Of a stretch of DNA of 64,000 nt, positions 46,835 to 58,518 are shown one piece after another. Below the pieces are notes generated by a model that saw only the letters and a program-made list of their open reading frames with translations, was not told the DNA's origin and searched no databases. This DNA comes from Xiphias gladius. Its lineage: Eukaryota > Chordata > Actinopteri > Istiophoriformes > Xiphiidae. Position 1 is the stretch's first letter; every line of letters begins with the position of its first letter. A program made the position numbers and the translations under genes. Where the stretch lies: assembly GCF_016859285.1 (NCBI RefSeq), contig NC_053414.1, forward strand, positions 1,616,517 to 1,680,516, in the 5' to 3' direction.

Positions 46835-47192
46835 AGATAAGATTCCACAAGAGTAGTTGCACTAGCCAAATCAGTTCTGTAATTCCAAATTTCAAGGAGC
46901 TAAATGACATCTCAAAACTAAAAATACTCCTGGGAGAAGGAAACAGGGCATATCTTGCTGCCCAATATATATCAACATGCCACAACTTGAGGGACACCCA
47001 AACACACACACACACATGCACACGCATATGATATACTGCAAATATATATATATATATGTATAATGTATATCGAACTTGGTGTTGTTTTATTGTTCTTTTT
47101 ATGGCTAAATTATATCTTGATGCTTTGGCAACAGTGTTTTCTGAAACTTTGATGCCAATAAAGCACCTTTGAATTTGAATTTGAATTTGAGA
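46835..47192 (+). pseudogene. 3' end of an I/Nimb-like LINE
   Basis: Translates to NFKELNDISKLKILLGEGNR then AYLAAQYISTCHNLRDT, the C-terminal signature of fish LINEs with LLGEG..AYLAAxYV wording. It ends in CCAATAAAGCACCTTTGAATTTGAATTTGAATTTGA, i.e. a poly-A-like signal and short tandem tail. Short diverged direct repeats flank it (see findings). Clade name is tentative. Confidence 0.6.
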
Positions 47193-48133
47193 AAGAGAGA
47201 GATTCCATAAGAGAAGCTGCACTGAAGTTAAGAAATAATCTGACAGTTCATAGTCTCTGTTCAGGTACAGGTAACATTCTCATCTACTGTTGCTTTTAGT
47301 TTCTTCTTTCCTGTGTTTCAAACAGGTTTCTTTACAGTGTGTTATAACTTGGTTTACTCTGATTGGTGTTTGGAAAGCAGTGTTGTTGTGAGACTGATCA
47401 GAGTGTGTTTGAGAGGGGGCAGTTAATCTCAACACCAGCTGACATAGGAGACCTTTTTCTGGGCTCAGATCCTGGGTTTGGTGGGCTTTCGAGTGGAGGG
47501 TGTCTGGGGGGCTTGATTTAAGGTGCTTAAAAAATGTGTATGTATTGTATGTGTCTGCAGAATTCTTCATGTAGAGATTCTGTTGAGTGTTTATCCAACA
47601 GCTGAAGCTACAGTGACTGAGTGGACCTCATACCTCACTATCATATAGCACAATGGGCTGGATAACATTGTCAAATGTTTTAAGCCAGATTTTAATTTGA
47701 ATTTGGAAGGTATAAAAATTTCTCTCCATTGCATTTAGAGCTTGTAGAGCTTTTTCTTTTAGTGCATTCACTGCCATGTTGAGACTTCCCGATGCTGTTA
47801 TGGTTATACCAAGGTAGTTATAGCTCACACTGTGTTCAATGGTTTGATTATTTATGGTGAATTGGTATTTGTCATCCTGGCGTCTGGGGCTTTTTTTGAA
47901 AAATCCTGATATTAGTTTTCTTCACATTTACTGCCAGGGTCCAGTTCTGGCAGTATTCTTCTATGTCCAGCTGTTGATATAGTCCTTATTCAGTAGGGGT
48001 AGTAGAACAAGGTATAAAACATAAAACATAAAACATAAACAAGCATAAAACAGAGACTTCACCTCTCTAACTAGGAGGGAGAGGCGAGGAGCAGCACATT
48101 GATCCAACTGAAAAGTAGGTTAATTTATAAACA

Positions 48134-48151
48134 TAACCCTAACCCTAACCC
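48134..48151. repeat. three telomere-type CCCTAA units
   Basis: TAACCCTAACCCTAACCC in intergenic repeat-rich DNA; two further partial units occur at about 20468. Confidence 0.9.
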
Positions 48152-48293
48152 ATTCAATAATGTCGGACTTAAACTGCAACCCTGACGAAACACCTCTTCT
48201 CTGGGTAAAGAATTTATTTTTTTTGTCTCCAATTTTAACAGCACACCCATTTTCCAAATACACTTATTTAATCAGATCATATATCATCAGATC

Positions 48294-48515
48294 TTCTGTA
48301 AGTGCGATGCGAAGGCAGCTGGACTTGCATGAGGTTCTTGGAGATGTTTCGCCTCTCATCTGAAAGGCTTCCTCAGTTCTGATTAGTGGGGAGTTCCAGG
48401 TAAATATCCTCTGGAGAGATCAGCCACTGTCTTCGAGAACTTCAAGCAAGTCCAGTTGCTTTCGCATAGCACTTACAGAATACCATGACCTGGATGACTG
48501 AGAATCTTCACAGAC
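48294..48515 (+). mobile_element. 222-bp Penelope-derived insertion with 13-bp target duplication
   Basis: The 13-mer ATATCATCAGATC occurs at 48281-48293 and 48516-48528, bracketing 222 bp. The insert has a 47-bp imperfect inverted repeat (48296-48342 against 48432-48478) and ends ACCATGACCTGGATGAC...GAATCTTCACAGAC, the same tail as the Penelope-like element at 28766-29362. Confidence 0.72.
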
Positions 48516-49689
48516 ATATCATCAGATCATAACTGTAATAGAGTCATTCATGCCAAAAGGAGTCGAAAGTTTTTTTGAATTCAATAAACCCTGTAAGTTT
48601 GTTAATTATAGTGTGCAGGTTATATACATGGTTAGTGGTGCGGTGTTTTTGGAGGAAGCCAATTTCATTTTTACTCAAGATGAAGAGTTCATCTAGGAAA
48701 TGTATTATTCTTTTATTTAGAATACTACAGACTAATTTACCTAGACAGCTGCTGACACAGATGCCACAGTAGTTACTCAGGTCTGATATGTCCCCACTCC
48801 TATAAACGGTGGAATGGGCGCTTTGCTCCAGATGTCAGGAAAAATATCTTGACTGTAATATGATATTGAACAGCTTCCAAACTGCACCCTGCATCTCTGA
48901 GCATTTAATTTTTAATGCTGTCTGGACCACAGGCTTTCCTTCGTCGCTGAGACTTAAACTGTGTGGTAAATTCTTCTCAAGTAACTGGGAAATCAAGGGG
49001 TTTCGGTTGTCTTTAGTTGTTTCTTCTAATGTTTGGAGTTTTTCTTTTATAACATACTGATTGGAATTAGTTTCATTTATTGGTATGTCTTTGTACAGAT
49101 TTTCAAAATGTGCTTGTGGTTGCTTTATGTTGAAGTTGTTCCACACATCCCAGAATTGATTTTGGTTAATGGCATTTTCAATATCCTAAAGTTTCATGTG
49201 GGTATAATTTTGGTATGTGTTCCTAATTGTTCTATTATATTTATTAAAAATGTCATCATATCTGATCCGTAAGGCTGGGTTGTTTGGTTGGCGGTGCTTT
49301 TCATTTGATATTTTTCTCAGGTCTTTTCTGATCATCGTGCATACTTGATCAAACCATTTGTCAATGTTTTGCCTTTTATTAGGGTTCTGTTTTTGTTGTA
49401 TAAGGTCAGCTTTAATAGCTGCCTTGTGAAATATCATATTGATATCATCATTGGTCTTGTTTACAACATCTTTGCTAAGGACATATTGACTTTGGTCATA
49501 TATTGATATGTCATTCATCAGATCAGGTGAGTTTATGGCCAATTTGTCTCCACTGTCTGGTGCCCATCTGTAGACAGGATTTAATTTATACAGCTTACTG
49601 GGCTCTCTTTTTTTGTCACTCATTTTACCCGAGAGTTTAAAGAACATTTGAAGCAGCAGACAGGTACCGGCAGGCCAGAAAGTTGCAGC

Positions 49690-50340
49690 TGTGGTGGTCG
49701 CGGATGAAAAAACCCGGGTGGGGGAGGAGTCCAGGGGGAGCCACGGAGAAGGACTTTATGTTGGCTTAAAGGATCTGGAATCTAAGAAAGGGAAAGCAGG
49801 GCTTGGCTCGGGTTGTTTTCAACAGGGGAGGAGAACTGCTGTTTTGGGCGGGGATATAATGGGGCGGTGGTTGAAAGGCAAAGCTTTCGATTAACCCTTC
49901 GCTATGGTCATGAGCTTTGGGTAGTGGCTGAAAGAATGGGATTGCAGAAACAGGCAGCTGAAATGAAGTTCCTCTGCAGGGTGGCTGGGCTCTGCCTAAC
50001 AGATAGGGTAAGGAGCTCTAACATCCACGGGGAGCTCGCAGTAGAGCCACTGCTCCTTTGTGTTCAAAGGAGCCAGTTGAGTTGACTTGAGCATCTGATT
50101 AGGATGTCTCCTGGCCCCCTTCCATTGGAGGTCTTCAGGGCATGTCCAGCTGGTAGGGGATCCCAGGGTAGACCACGTTGGAGAGATTATATATCTCATC
50201 TGGCCTGGGAATGCCTTGGGATCCCCCAGTAGGAGCTGGAAAACGTTGCTGAGGAGAGGGAGGTCTGGGCTGCCCTGATTAACTTGTTGCCACCATTACC
50301 TGACTTCGGACAAGCAGCAGAAATTGGATGGATGGATGGA
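49690..50340 (+). mobile_element. RTE/Rex3-like LINE 3' end
   Basis: Reads LRYGHELWVVAERMGLQKQA, AAEMKFLCRVAGLCLTDRVR and continues in other frames through ISHLAWECLG-like and PDFGQAAEIGWMDG-like text. It ends GGATGGATGGATGGA; a (GATG)n end is what I recall for Rex3/RTE-type elements. Degraded. Confidence 0.58.
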
Positions 50341-50412
50341 CGCTTTGGCAACATTGTCTTTGAAACTTTAAGGCCAATAAAGAACCTTTGAATCTGAATT
50401 AGAATTTGTGCC
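50341..50412 (+). mobile_element. I/Nimb-like LINE tail fused to the RTE end
   Basis: CGCTTTGGCAACATTGTCTT...GGCCAATAAAGAACCTTTGA is the same tail as at 47115-47190. Confidence 0.6.
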
Positions 50413-50459
50413 TGCCTCATAAACTCAAACAGGGCTGGTTCCACAAAAGAGGAGCCTGA

Positions 50460-50925
50460 TAGCTGAAGAGTAGGCCTCCCATTCTACTCTGGTTCTACTT
50501 AAACCAGCCTAGTGCAGATCCTTTAGTCTCAATTACATGTGCCAGTCTCTGTAATACCATTTTGTGATTGATGGTGTCCAATGTACCACTAAGATCTAGC
50601 AGGACAAGTATAGAGACGAGTCCATTGTCTGAGGCTATGACAAGATTGTGGGTAACTTTCCACCAGTGCTGTTACTATGCTATGATGTACTCTAAATCAT
50701 GATTGAAAATCTTCAAACATTCCATTCCTATGCAAATAATCACATAATTGTTTTACAACAATTTTTTTAGAGGATTTTAGAAATAAAGGGGAGGGTGGAT
50801 ATAGGTCTATAGATATAACTTAAACATCTGGATCATGAGTTGGTTGTTTAAGAAGAGGTTTAATTACTGCAGCCTTAAAAGCCTAATTCTGGGTTCCACA
50901 AAAATCAACTCTTGGAAAAAGGTCA
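50460..50925 (-). pseudogene. L2/Maui-like reverse transcriptase fragment (C-terminal side)
   Basis: Minus-strand translation contains FKAAVIKPLLKQPTHDPD, KQLCDYLHRNGMFEDFQS, FRVHHSIVTALV and LVLLDLSGTLDTINHKMVLQ (usual LVLLDLSAAFDTIDH). Stops are present. The N-terminal continuation is at 51300-51440 across an inserted repeat. Confidence 0.78.
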
Positions 50926-50929
50926 GTAC

Positions 50930-51300
50930 ACAGGCAGGCAGGACAGGGCAGACAAGCAAATCCAAAAAGCCCTGGCCAAAGACGATATCAAGACTAGGCT
51001 ATGAACAAACAAAAACAAGGAACACTAGCACTACGAGAAGGCTGGAACGCTTGTCACAAGGAATGAAGACGAACTTTCACATGGGGAAGGGAGCACAGAG
51101 TCTATATACACTAGGAAAGAAGAGACAATTAGACACAGGTGACACAAATCAGGGGTGGGGCAGACCATCCCAAAGGCAAGAAAAACATGAGGGCAAGAAG
51201 TAGGGATCTGAAACAAGAGGAAGAGTTAGTGACACAAAAATAAAACAGGAAACACTGCAACAAATGAAAAAACTAAGAAAAACATGACCTACGGAGCGGA
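50930..51300 (-). mobile_element. LTR-like repeat nested in the L2 copy
   Basis: Reverse complement shows TTTCCTGTTTTATTTTTGTG, GTGTATATAGACTCTGTGCT, AGTTCGTCTTCATTCC, GTGACAAGCGTTCCAGCC, the last almost identical to the copy at 6380-6840. It separates the two L2 fragments. Ends not defined to the base. Confidence 0.66.
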
Positions 51301-51440
51301 GTGGGCCATGATAACTGGTTGATGGTTTAGATGAAGAAACTGTTGAAGTAAGCTCAGAGAGAACTACAGGAGAGAAGCAGTCTAAAGATAAACCAGGTGT
51401 TACAGTCGATTCTAGGGCCACTGTACTGGACAATATATCT
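51300..51440 (-). pseudogene. L2/Maui-like fragment (N-terminal side)
   Basis: Reads LDCFSPVVLSELTSTVSSSK PSTSY, matching L2 linker text that normally runs directly into the reverse transcriptase block at 50460-50925. Confidence 0.6.
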
Positions 51441-53165
51441 GTGCCAGTTATGGGAAGGAGCTGATGAAGTTTTGTCTCTAATAGTTACAATTTTGAGTTT
51501 GTAACTCGTGCAGTACCTGTTCAAAACGTGTTGGTTATCTCATTAATAGTTCAATATTTTATTTAATCATCTTATCATCATCATTAAATTTCCACATCAC
51601 TGCTGTGTTGTGATATTAATAACAATAATCAACCCTATTTGTCAGATACATGATCAGAAAATACTGGACCACAAATTCAAATGGATTCCTGTGACATATA
51701 CACTCACTTGCTAATTTACGAGGTACACATAGATAAAGCGAGGTGATATTTTGTCCATCCCATTTATATGAATTAAGATTGACAAGAATTTAGGATCAAC
51801 CCCTCTCAGTATAACCCAGTACAGTTCAACAGCACCACATATTACAACCTCCAAAATGACCATTAAAATAAATAAACGTCTTTTTAAACAGATTCAATAA
51901 AAACTGGACATTATAATTCTCGTGAAGGAGGATTTATTGCAGACCTGTTGTATTATACTGCATTAGTTTTATCCAGGTGTAGCTAAAAAATGGCAAGTGA
52001 TGTAAATTAATTTATTCACTATGTGTCATAGTAAACCTTTACCTGAACTGGAGATTCAGTATTTTTACTGAAGAACTTGACTTAACCTTAAAATGGGCAT
52101 AGCATGGATTTATTTCATCACTGGAGTAATATGCAGTTAAGAAAATCACTGGAAAATGTATTTGTGCATCAGCAAGGAAAATATTTGAAATTATTTACAG
52201 ACTGTAAAAACAGTCTGTAAAATTAGTTTAAGCCATTTTCTCACTCATACATAGTTTAAGGAAACAGAAAATATAAAATAGGTGAGTAACAACGTTAGAT
52301 GCCGCATGGTGTAACATTACATCACCATAACAGCAGCGGTGCATAAATTACTTGTTCAACCCTTTAATAATCCTAATATATCAGGCTTGGGTAGGGATAA
52401 AAAGTTAACAAAATGGTGTGATCTTGCTGTTGCTGCTTCTTAAACAAAGTGCTCCAGAAAGCTTATGCTTCAAGTAACTGTGCAGAGTGGTTTTTGCTCT
52501 TGTGATGAGCCAATTCCAATTTGCAGAGCATAGGTATCTGTTCAAAATACCCCCACACTTTAAATGATCCTGTGCGAGGTTTTGTAGCTGCAGCTTTTTT
52601 TCCGGGGAATCCATGCTTTCATCAGGTGCAGCCATCTTTGCGACCTGCCGTTGTCGTAATCACTGAAAAGAAAGCAGGATTTGTTCTTGTTTTCTTCTAT
52701 TGATGAAGAATAATAGGTTGTTCTGGCATTATAGAGGGCTTTTTATATATGTTATTAAACTAATTTTTACAGGCTAGGCTAAATTCTTCTAGATTGGTTG
52801 AAATCCTCTTCCTCTTGAGCTTTCGTGATTTCTGCTTTAAAGCATGCATTTGTGAATTGTACCATAGAGCTAGCCTCCTCTGATTCACTACTTCCTTTTT
52901 CAGAAGGGCAACAGTGTTGAGTTTTGTACTCAGTTAGGCTGCAGCACTATTAACAAGATCATCAACTTGTGTGGGAGCAAAGTTGAGATAACTGTCCTCC
53001 ATTGTATTGACACATGAGATTGTAGTAAATAACAATGGAATTCTTAAATAAAATTCTTAAATTTGGTTACAGCAGTAACCAGTGTCAGGTAGACACTGGT
53101 AATGCAATTTTTTACCAAATGCTGTGTAGTCCATTATTGTGAACTCGAAAAAAAAAACTGTCAGG
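51441..53165. other. intergenic; further L2-like debris possible, one short hairpin
   Basis: Contains a perfect 12-bp inverted repeat with a 4-base loop at 52194-52221. A minus frame at 52405-52635 begins MAAPDESMDSPEKK but has no family match I know and no nearby exon context. Confidence 0.4.
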
Positions 53166-53169
53166 CAAA

Positions 53170-53680
53170 AGAGGTGTCCCGGTGTAACCCTTGGCCCTTG
53201 TCTTCAACCTCTGCTCATGGTTCCCAGGCCATATTCCTCCCCTTCTCTCCCCAGACCTGCCATTCTCCTTTCACCCTTCAGATGTCCTCAGTCTTTCCTC
53301 CCTGTTCCCATTCTCCTGACTGCCCCACCCATTCATACACCTGTTTCAATATATCATCTGCCCTGCAGTCACTTCAGCTCTCTCCTCCTGCACCTCATTC
53401 ACTAATCAACCTTGGACTATTTATATCAGTTCACTTCCTTTGTTCCTTGTTGGATCATCTGCTCATGTTCCTGTTTTTGCTCCTTAGTGTTTTTCCTGCG
53501 TTCCTGCTTCCTTTGAATTTGTTACCTGCTGCCTGTGCCTGCTTGTTTGCCTGCCTGCTTGTTCATCTGTCTGCCAGTAAGCCTGTTTTTCCACTATTAA
53601 AGTGTCTTTACTTTATCTGCCTACCTGTGAGTCTGTATTTGGGTCCTCCTTGCCTGTACTGATCCCAGCAATCCGTGAGA
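53170..53680 (+). mobile_element. LTR-like repeat
   Basis: Shares with 38585-39060 the GACTATTTATATCAG TATA-like block, GGATCATCTGCTCATGTTCC, a run of CCTGCCTGC text, ACTATTAAAGTGTCTTTACT and the tail TCTGTATTTGGGTCCTCC. The long Pro/Ser/Leu-rich open frame at 53102-53662 is pyrimidine bias, not a gene. Confidence 0.65.
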
Positions 53681-54359
53681 AGATGGTTTTGAGGAAATAT
53701 TAAATGGTCAGTTTTTATTGAGTAATGTCAGAACAAGATCGAGGGTGTGATTTAAAACAGTAAGTGGGTCAATTAACACTTTTAGAAAAGCCAATTGAGT
53801 ATAATAGTGAATTAAATTTGGAACTAAGGCTGACGCTGTGAAAAGCTACATGACTATTGAAATCACCTCATCTGCATGAACAACAGACTGGAACAGCACC
53901 TTCAGAATGGAATGAATCCTTACTCACTCACCAACTCACTACCTGAGACAGACGACACAAAAATTCTGTGGCGCTATCCCAAACTTGGCATTCATCGAGG
54001 AGACTGAACTGTGCCTGGCTGCACTCATGGCACTAGTCACTGTGTTCACCTTAAAGACTTCAGGATATTGTTTTCCTTAAGGCCATTACCAAACGGTGCC
54101 AGGACAACTACCAGGCATGCTGACTGGTCAGCCCCGACATGTCCCTTAGCCACATCATTGTCCAAAATCAGTGTAACACCATTTGCAACTTCACCCTCAA
54201 ACAACTCTGAAGCACAAAATTACACAGTGGCACATGAAAAACAGACGTACTTTACTTTATACAGGTGTGTGTATATATGAAACTGTTCGTTTTCTCAGAA
54301 AAATGCAGAGCAGATGCCAGGATAAATGAATCAAATGCTGCTGTATCACACAATACTGG
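53681..54359. other. repeat-like, not classified
   Basis: AATGTCAGAACAAGATCGAGG and nearby text look like old dispersed repeat; no second copy here to prove it. No gene seen. Confidence 0.35.
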
Positions 54360-56146
54360 CACCTTCAGCCATCCCTTTTTAAGATCCTTGAGAAAGCTGT
54401 CGGCAAACAGTTGTGACTTTTTACATAGTTTATTTGAGGATTTTTCAGTCAGGATTTAGAGTGCATCATAGCACACAGACTATAGTTAGTTTCTCTCCCA
54501 TCGACCTTCACCAACTAACTTCAATGTCTTCATCTAAACCGTCCCAACTAGGCTGCTTAAGGAAGTTTTACCCTTAGTCTGAACATATGCTTCTTTTAGG
54601 GAATATTATTAGGAAACACTCCATAAATTCAATTGCTATGCTCATGATACCCAATTGTATTTCTCAATAAAGCCTGGTGAAACCGATCAGTTAGCTAAAC
54701 TTCAAGCATGCCTTAAAGACAAAGACCTGGATGACTGGCAACTTTCTGCTGTTAAACTCAGACAAAACTGAAGTTATTCTGCTTGGCCCCCAACACCTTA
54801 GAAACACCTTATCTAATGATAAAGTTACTCTGGATGGCATCGCCCTGGCGTCCAGCACCACTGTTAGGAGTCTCTGAGTTTTCTTTGATCAGAATATGTC
54901 CTTTTAATTCCCACATTAAACAAACTTCAAGGACTGCCTCGTTTCACATACGTAACATTGCAAAAATCAGGCACATCCTTTCTCAAAAAGATGCAGAAAA
55001 ACTAGTTCATTGCTTTTGTTACTTCTAGGCTGGATTATTTTAATTCTTTATTATCAGGCTGTCCCAACAAAGCTTTAAATATGCTCCAGCTGATCCAGAA
55101 AGCTGCAGCACCAGTACTGACAGGAACTAGGAAAAGAGATCATATTTTTCCTGTGTTAGCTTCACTGCTTTGGCTCCCTGTAAAATCCAGAAGAGAATTT
55201 AAAATCCTCCTCCTCACCTACAAAGCCCTCAATGGTCAGGCATCATCATATCTTAAAGAGCTCATAGTACCCTATTACCCCAGTAGAACACTGCGCTCCC
55301 AGTACGCAGGCTTACTTGTGGTTCCTAGAGTAGAATGGGAGGCAGAACCTTTAGTTTTCAGCCTTCAGTTATCAGGCTCCTGGGTCTGAAAGGCAGACAC
55401 AATTTCCACATTTAAGATTAGGCTTAAAACCTTCCTTTTTTATAAAGCTTATACTCAGGTCTGGCTCAGGCTGGTCTTGAACCATCCCCTAGTTGTGCTG
55501 CTGTAGGCCTAGACTGATGGGTGACTTCCCCTGATGCATCAAGCTCCTCTCTCCTCCTCTTCCTCTCCATCTGTATGCATTCATATGGCATAAATGGTCC
55601 TTACTAATTTGGCTTCTTCTCTCTCCCATAGTTTTATGCTTTCTTGTCTCTGTCCTCTCTCCTCCTGTCGCTTTTTGCAGGTATTTCTGCCCCTGGTGCT
55701 GCAGAGTCTGGATCTGTGACTGCAAACCACCTACTGCCCCCATGATCCTGCTCAACACCCCACTGCTTCAAATATTATCATTATTATTATTATATTTAGT
55801 TTTATTAGTATTATTATTCACCCTATTATGATTATTAGTTTTCTTATTAGTCTCATTATTATACATATTTGTGTTACCTGTACTGTGCTATGTCCCCCCC
55901 AACTCTCTCTTTCTCTCTAAACCCAGCAGGTCGAGAGAGCTGGGTTCGGTTCAAGGTTTTTAGCTGCTAAAAGGGAGTTCTTCCTTGCTGCAGTCGCCAA
56001 ATGCTTGCTAATGGAGGAATGTTGGGTCTCTGTAAATATTATTATCAAGAGTCCAGTCTAGACCTGCTCTATATGAAGAGTGCCCTGAGATAACCTCTAT
56101 TATGATTTGGTGCTATATAAATAAAACTGAATGGAATTGAATTGAA
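54360..56146 (+). pseudogene. L2/Maui-like LINE, 3' half
   Basis: In shifting plus frames: SLRKLSANSCDFLHSLFEDF, then the 3' part of the polyprotein (SHIKQTSRTASFHIRNIAKI, RHILSQKDAEKLVH, LIQKAAAPVLTGTRKRDHIF, ASLLWLPVKSRREFKILLLT, YKALNGQASSYLKELIVPYY). The 3' UTR and the tail GGTGCTATATAAATAAAACTGAATGGAATTGAATTGAA follow. At least four stops or frameshifts. It is the reference copy for the L2 tails listed elsewhere. Confidence 0.85.
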
Positions 56147-56302
56147 AGCTAATCTGTGCTTGTTCTGCAACTTGAGCACAGCACAATAATTTTTCCGATG
56201 ACCATTTTAATGGCAGAGGTTACAGATTTTTTCAGTCTCATGGACAATACGATCAATTTTTTCCTCTGAAATAAAGCTTCCAATGGAACGCCAGGAGAAG
56301 TA

Positions 56303-57240
56303 CAGTCAGGTCCATAAATTTTTGGACAGTGACACAATTTTTGTAATTTTGCCTTTGTGCACCACCACAATGAATTTGAAACAAAGGCATCAAGATGTGA
56401 TTAAATTGTAGACTGTCAGCTTTAATTCAAGGGGTTTAACAAAAATATCACATTAACTGTATACATAGTTCCGCATTTTCAGAGGCTCGAAAGTAACTGG
56501 ACAAACCAACATAATTATAAATATAAGGATTATATTTAATACTTGGATGAATATCCTTCGCAGTCAATGATTGCCCTAAGTCTGGACCCCATGAACATCA
56601 CCAAATACTGAGTTTCCTCCCTTGAGATGCTTTGCCAGGCCTTTACTGCAGCCGCCTTCAGTTGCTGCTTGTTTGTGGGTCTTTCTGCCCTGAGGTTTGT
56701 CTTCAGTAAGGGAAAAACATGCTCAGTTGGGCTGATGTCAGGTGACTGACTTGGCCATTGAAGAATATTCCATTTCTTTGCCTTGAGAAGCGCTTTGGTT
56801 ACTTTTGTAGTATGTTTTGGGTCATTATCCATCTGTACTGTGAAGCCCTGTCCTAGTAGTTTTCCAGAATTTGGCTGAATCTGAGCAGATAGTATAGAAC
56901 TATACACTTCAGAATTCATCCTGCTACTTCCATCAGCAGTCACATCATCAATAAACACCATTGACCCAGCTCCACTGGCAGCCATACATGCCCATTCCAT
57001 AACACTGACTCCATCATGTTTGCCCAGAACTGGGCAGGTTTTTTTAGATGTTTTCTGGCAAAGTCTGATGTTGCCTTTCGTTCTTGAGTGTTACCAGTGG
57101 TTTGCCCCTTGTAAACCTTTTGTATTTACATTCATGAAAGCGTCTCTTAATTGTAGACTTTTAGAAGAGTTTTAACAGTGCCAAATTTTTACAGCCATCT
57201 GGTGCCGGAATGGATTCTTTAAGTTTTGGAGAGCTGTCGT
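56303..57240 (-). mobile_element. Tc1-like element, 5'-truncated, transposase pseudogene inside
   Basis: The 3' end carries the fish Tc1 terminal repeat CAGTCAGGTCCATAAATTTTTGG after TA. Minus frame 56536-57000 encodes the C-terminal half of a Tc1 transposase: FTVQMDNDPKHTTKVTKALL (second catalytic Asp), WPSQSPDISPTEHVFPLLK (third acidic residue) and KAWQSISREE. Upstream text (KKPAQFWAN, MMESVL) is in other frames. No matching 5' terminal repeat was found right of 57.2 kb. Confidence 0.8.
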
Positions 57241-58413
57241 GCTTCTTGTCATCTGTTTCTCACATTAACACAAACGAGAATCTGATTTAGTTTATTTCTT
57301 AATCTATTGGTGTTTTTTCAAAAGTTCTTGTAGGCGGTGTTTTAACAGACTTACAGAGTCTGCACTGTTTTTATTTTGAGGCTTGGCTGTATCTTGGCTT
57401 GGCTTTAGTATTTCTATAGTAACATATTTCAAGGAAAAGTTTAAATTTGCAATCAGCTTCGTTTGATTGTGGTACATGTGTGTTTTAGGGCAGAGGCTTA
57501 CAGATTTAGTCTGTTGCAGTGACTTTTCTTCTGATAACAGATGTCGATCATCAGTAGCCACTCACTGTTCCCAGTGGGTGGTGGCTGAAAGAGATTGTCT
57601 GCAGGGAGTCTGTATTTACAGCTGATATAATCTGAAAGGTTTTTCATTTAAACTGGAGAAAGATAATTTTTTAAAAGTATGAACATTCGGATGTTTAAAT
57701 GTGATAATGTCCTATTGTTGGCTGCCCACACATTTCTCTCCTGCCTGTGCAGTTTGTTTGGCTGCTGTCAGGTTGACTTTGCTGCAAGCTTTTTAAAAAA
57801 AGCTTTAATGTTGGGGCTTGTTGGGCTTGTCCCAATGTTCCGAAGGACATCACATAATTTTAAGTCAAAAAATTTGTTCCAGTCCAGTCTGAAGTCCCTT
57901 CTTAATTTTTTTTTCGTTTGAACAAACATGTCCCTCTTTATTAAAGAGTTTCCATCTTATTCTTCAGATAACCTCAGCACCAAAACTAAAACATGAAGTT
58001 TCATTTATGTGAAGAAACATCTGTCTTTAAACTGATACCTGCTGACTGATGAAGTTCTGTCTCTTCCTGTCTTTACTGGAAGTTTCAGTAAAAAAGTGAA
58101 CCCAAAAATAAAACGTATATAGTCTGCTATACCTTCACAAACAGCTTCAGCCTCCAGAGACAAAGATTACCTGCTGAGACACTAAAAATATCTAAAGCTA
58201 GACATGATGACTTTATCTGGACAGATTATATTAACATTTATACCAACTCTGTCTGTACATTTATGACATTTACATATCTGCATTAATATATTTATTTAAA
58301 CTGAAACTAACCTAAAATACTGCGTATGATGCTCAGTTTAATTAAAAAAAGAAAGGTGGTGGACTGAAACAATCCAATCAGCTGACTGTTCCATTAAATC
58401 CCGCCCCCTCAAT

Positions 58414-58417
<4 letters not shown>
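57241..58417. other. amph 5' flank, nothing recognised
   Basis: AT-rich, no gene or repeat family recognised. Confidence 0.4.
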
Positions 58418-58455
<38 letters not shown>

Positions 58456-58474
58456 CCCTCCCCCCTGGCAACCG

Positions 58475-58518
<44 letters not shown>

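Larger units (their letters stand above)
47620..49650 (-). pseudogene. I/Nimb-like LINE, polyprotein remnants
   Basis: Minus-strand order from right to left: 49186-49647 (SDKKREPSKLYKLNPVYRWA, KWFDQVCTMIRKDLRKIS), 48835-49146 (AHFENLYKDI), the reverse transcriptase core near 48560-48770 (CSILNKRIIHFLDELFILSK, NEIGFLQKHRTTNHVYNLHT), and 47628-47828 (YLGITITASGSLNMAVNALK, VIQPIVLYDSEV). Several frames and stops; part between 47.9 and 48.5 kb is lost or replaced, and a Penelope-derived piece is inserted at 48294-48515. Inactive. Confidence 0.72.

Noticed and set aside
52405..52635. 76-codon minus frame starting MAAPDESMDSPEKK
   Set aside because: No family recognised, no splice or polyadenylation context; kept only as a note in the 51441-53165 entry.
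53102..53662. 186-codon Pro/Leu/Ser-rich plus frame
   Set aside because: Lies over a pyrimidine-rich LTR-like repeat; the same bias gives open frames in the copies at 14780-15101 and 38582-38914.
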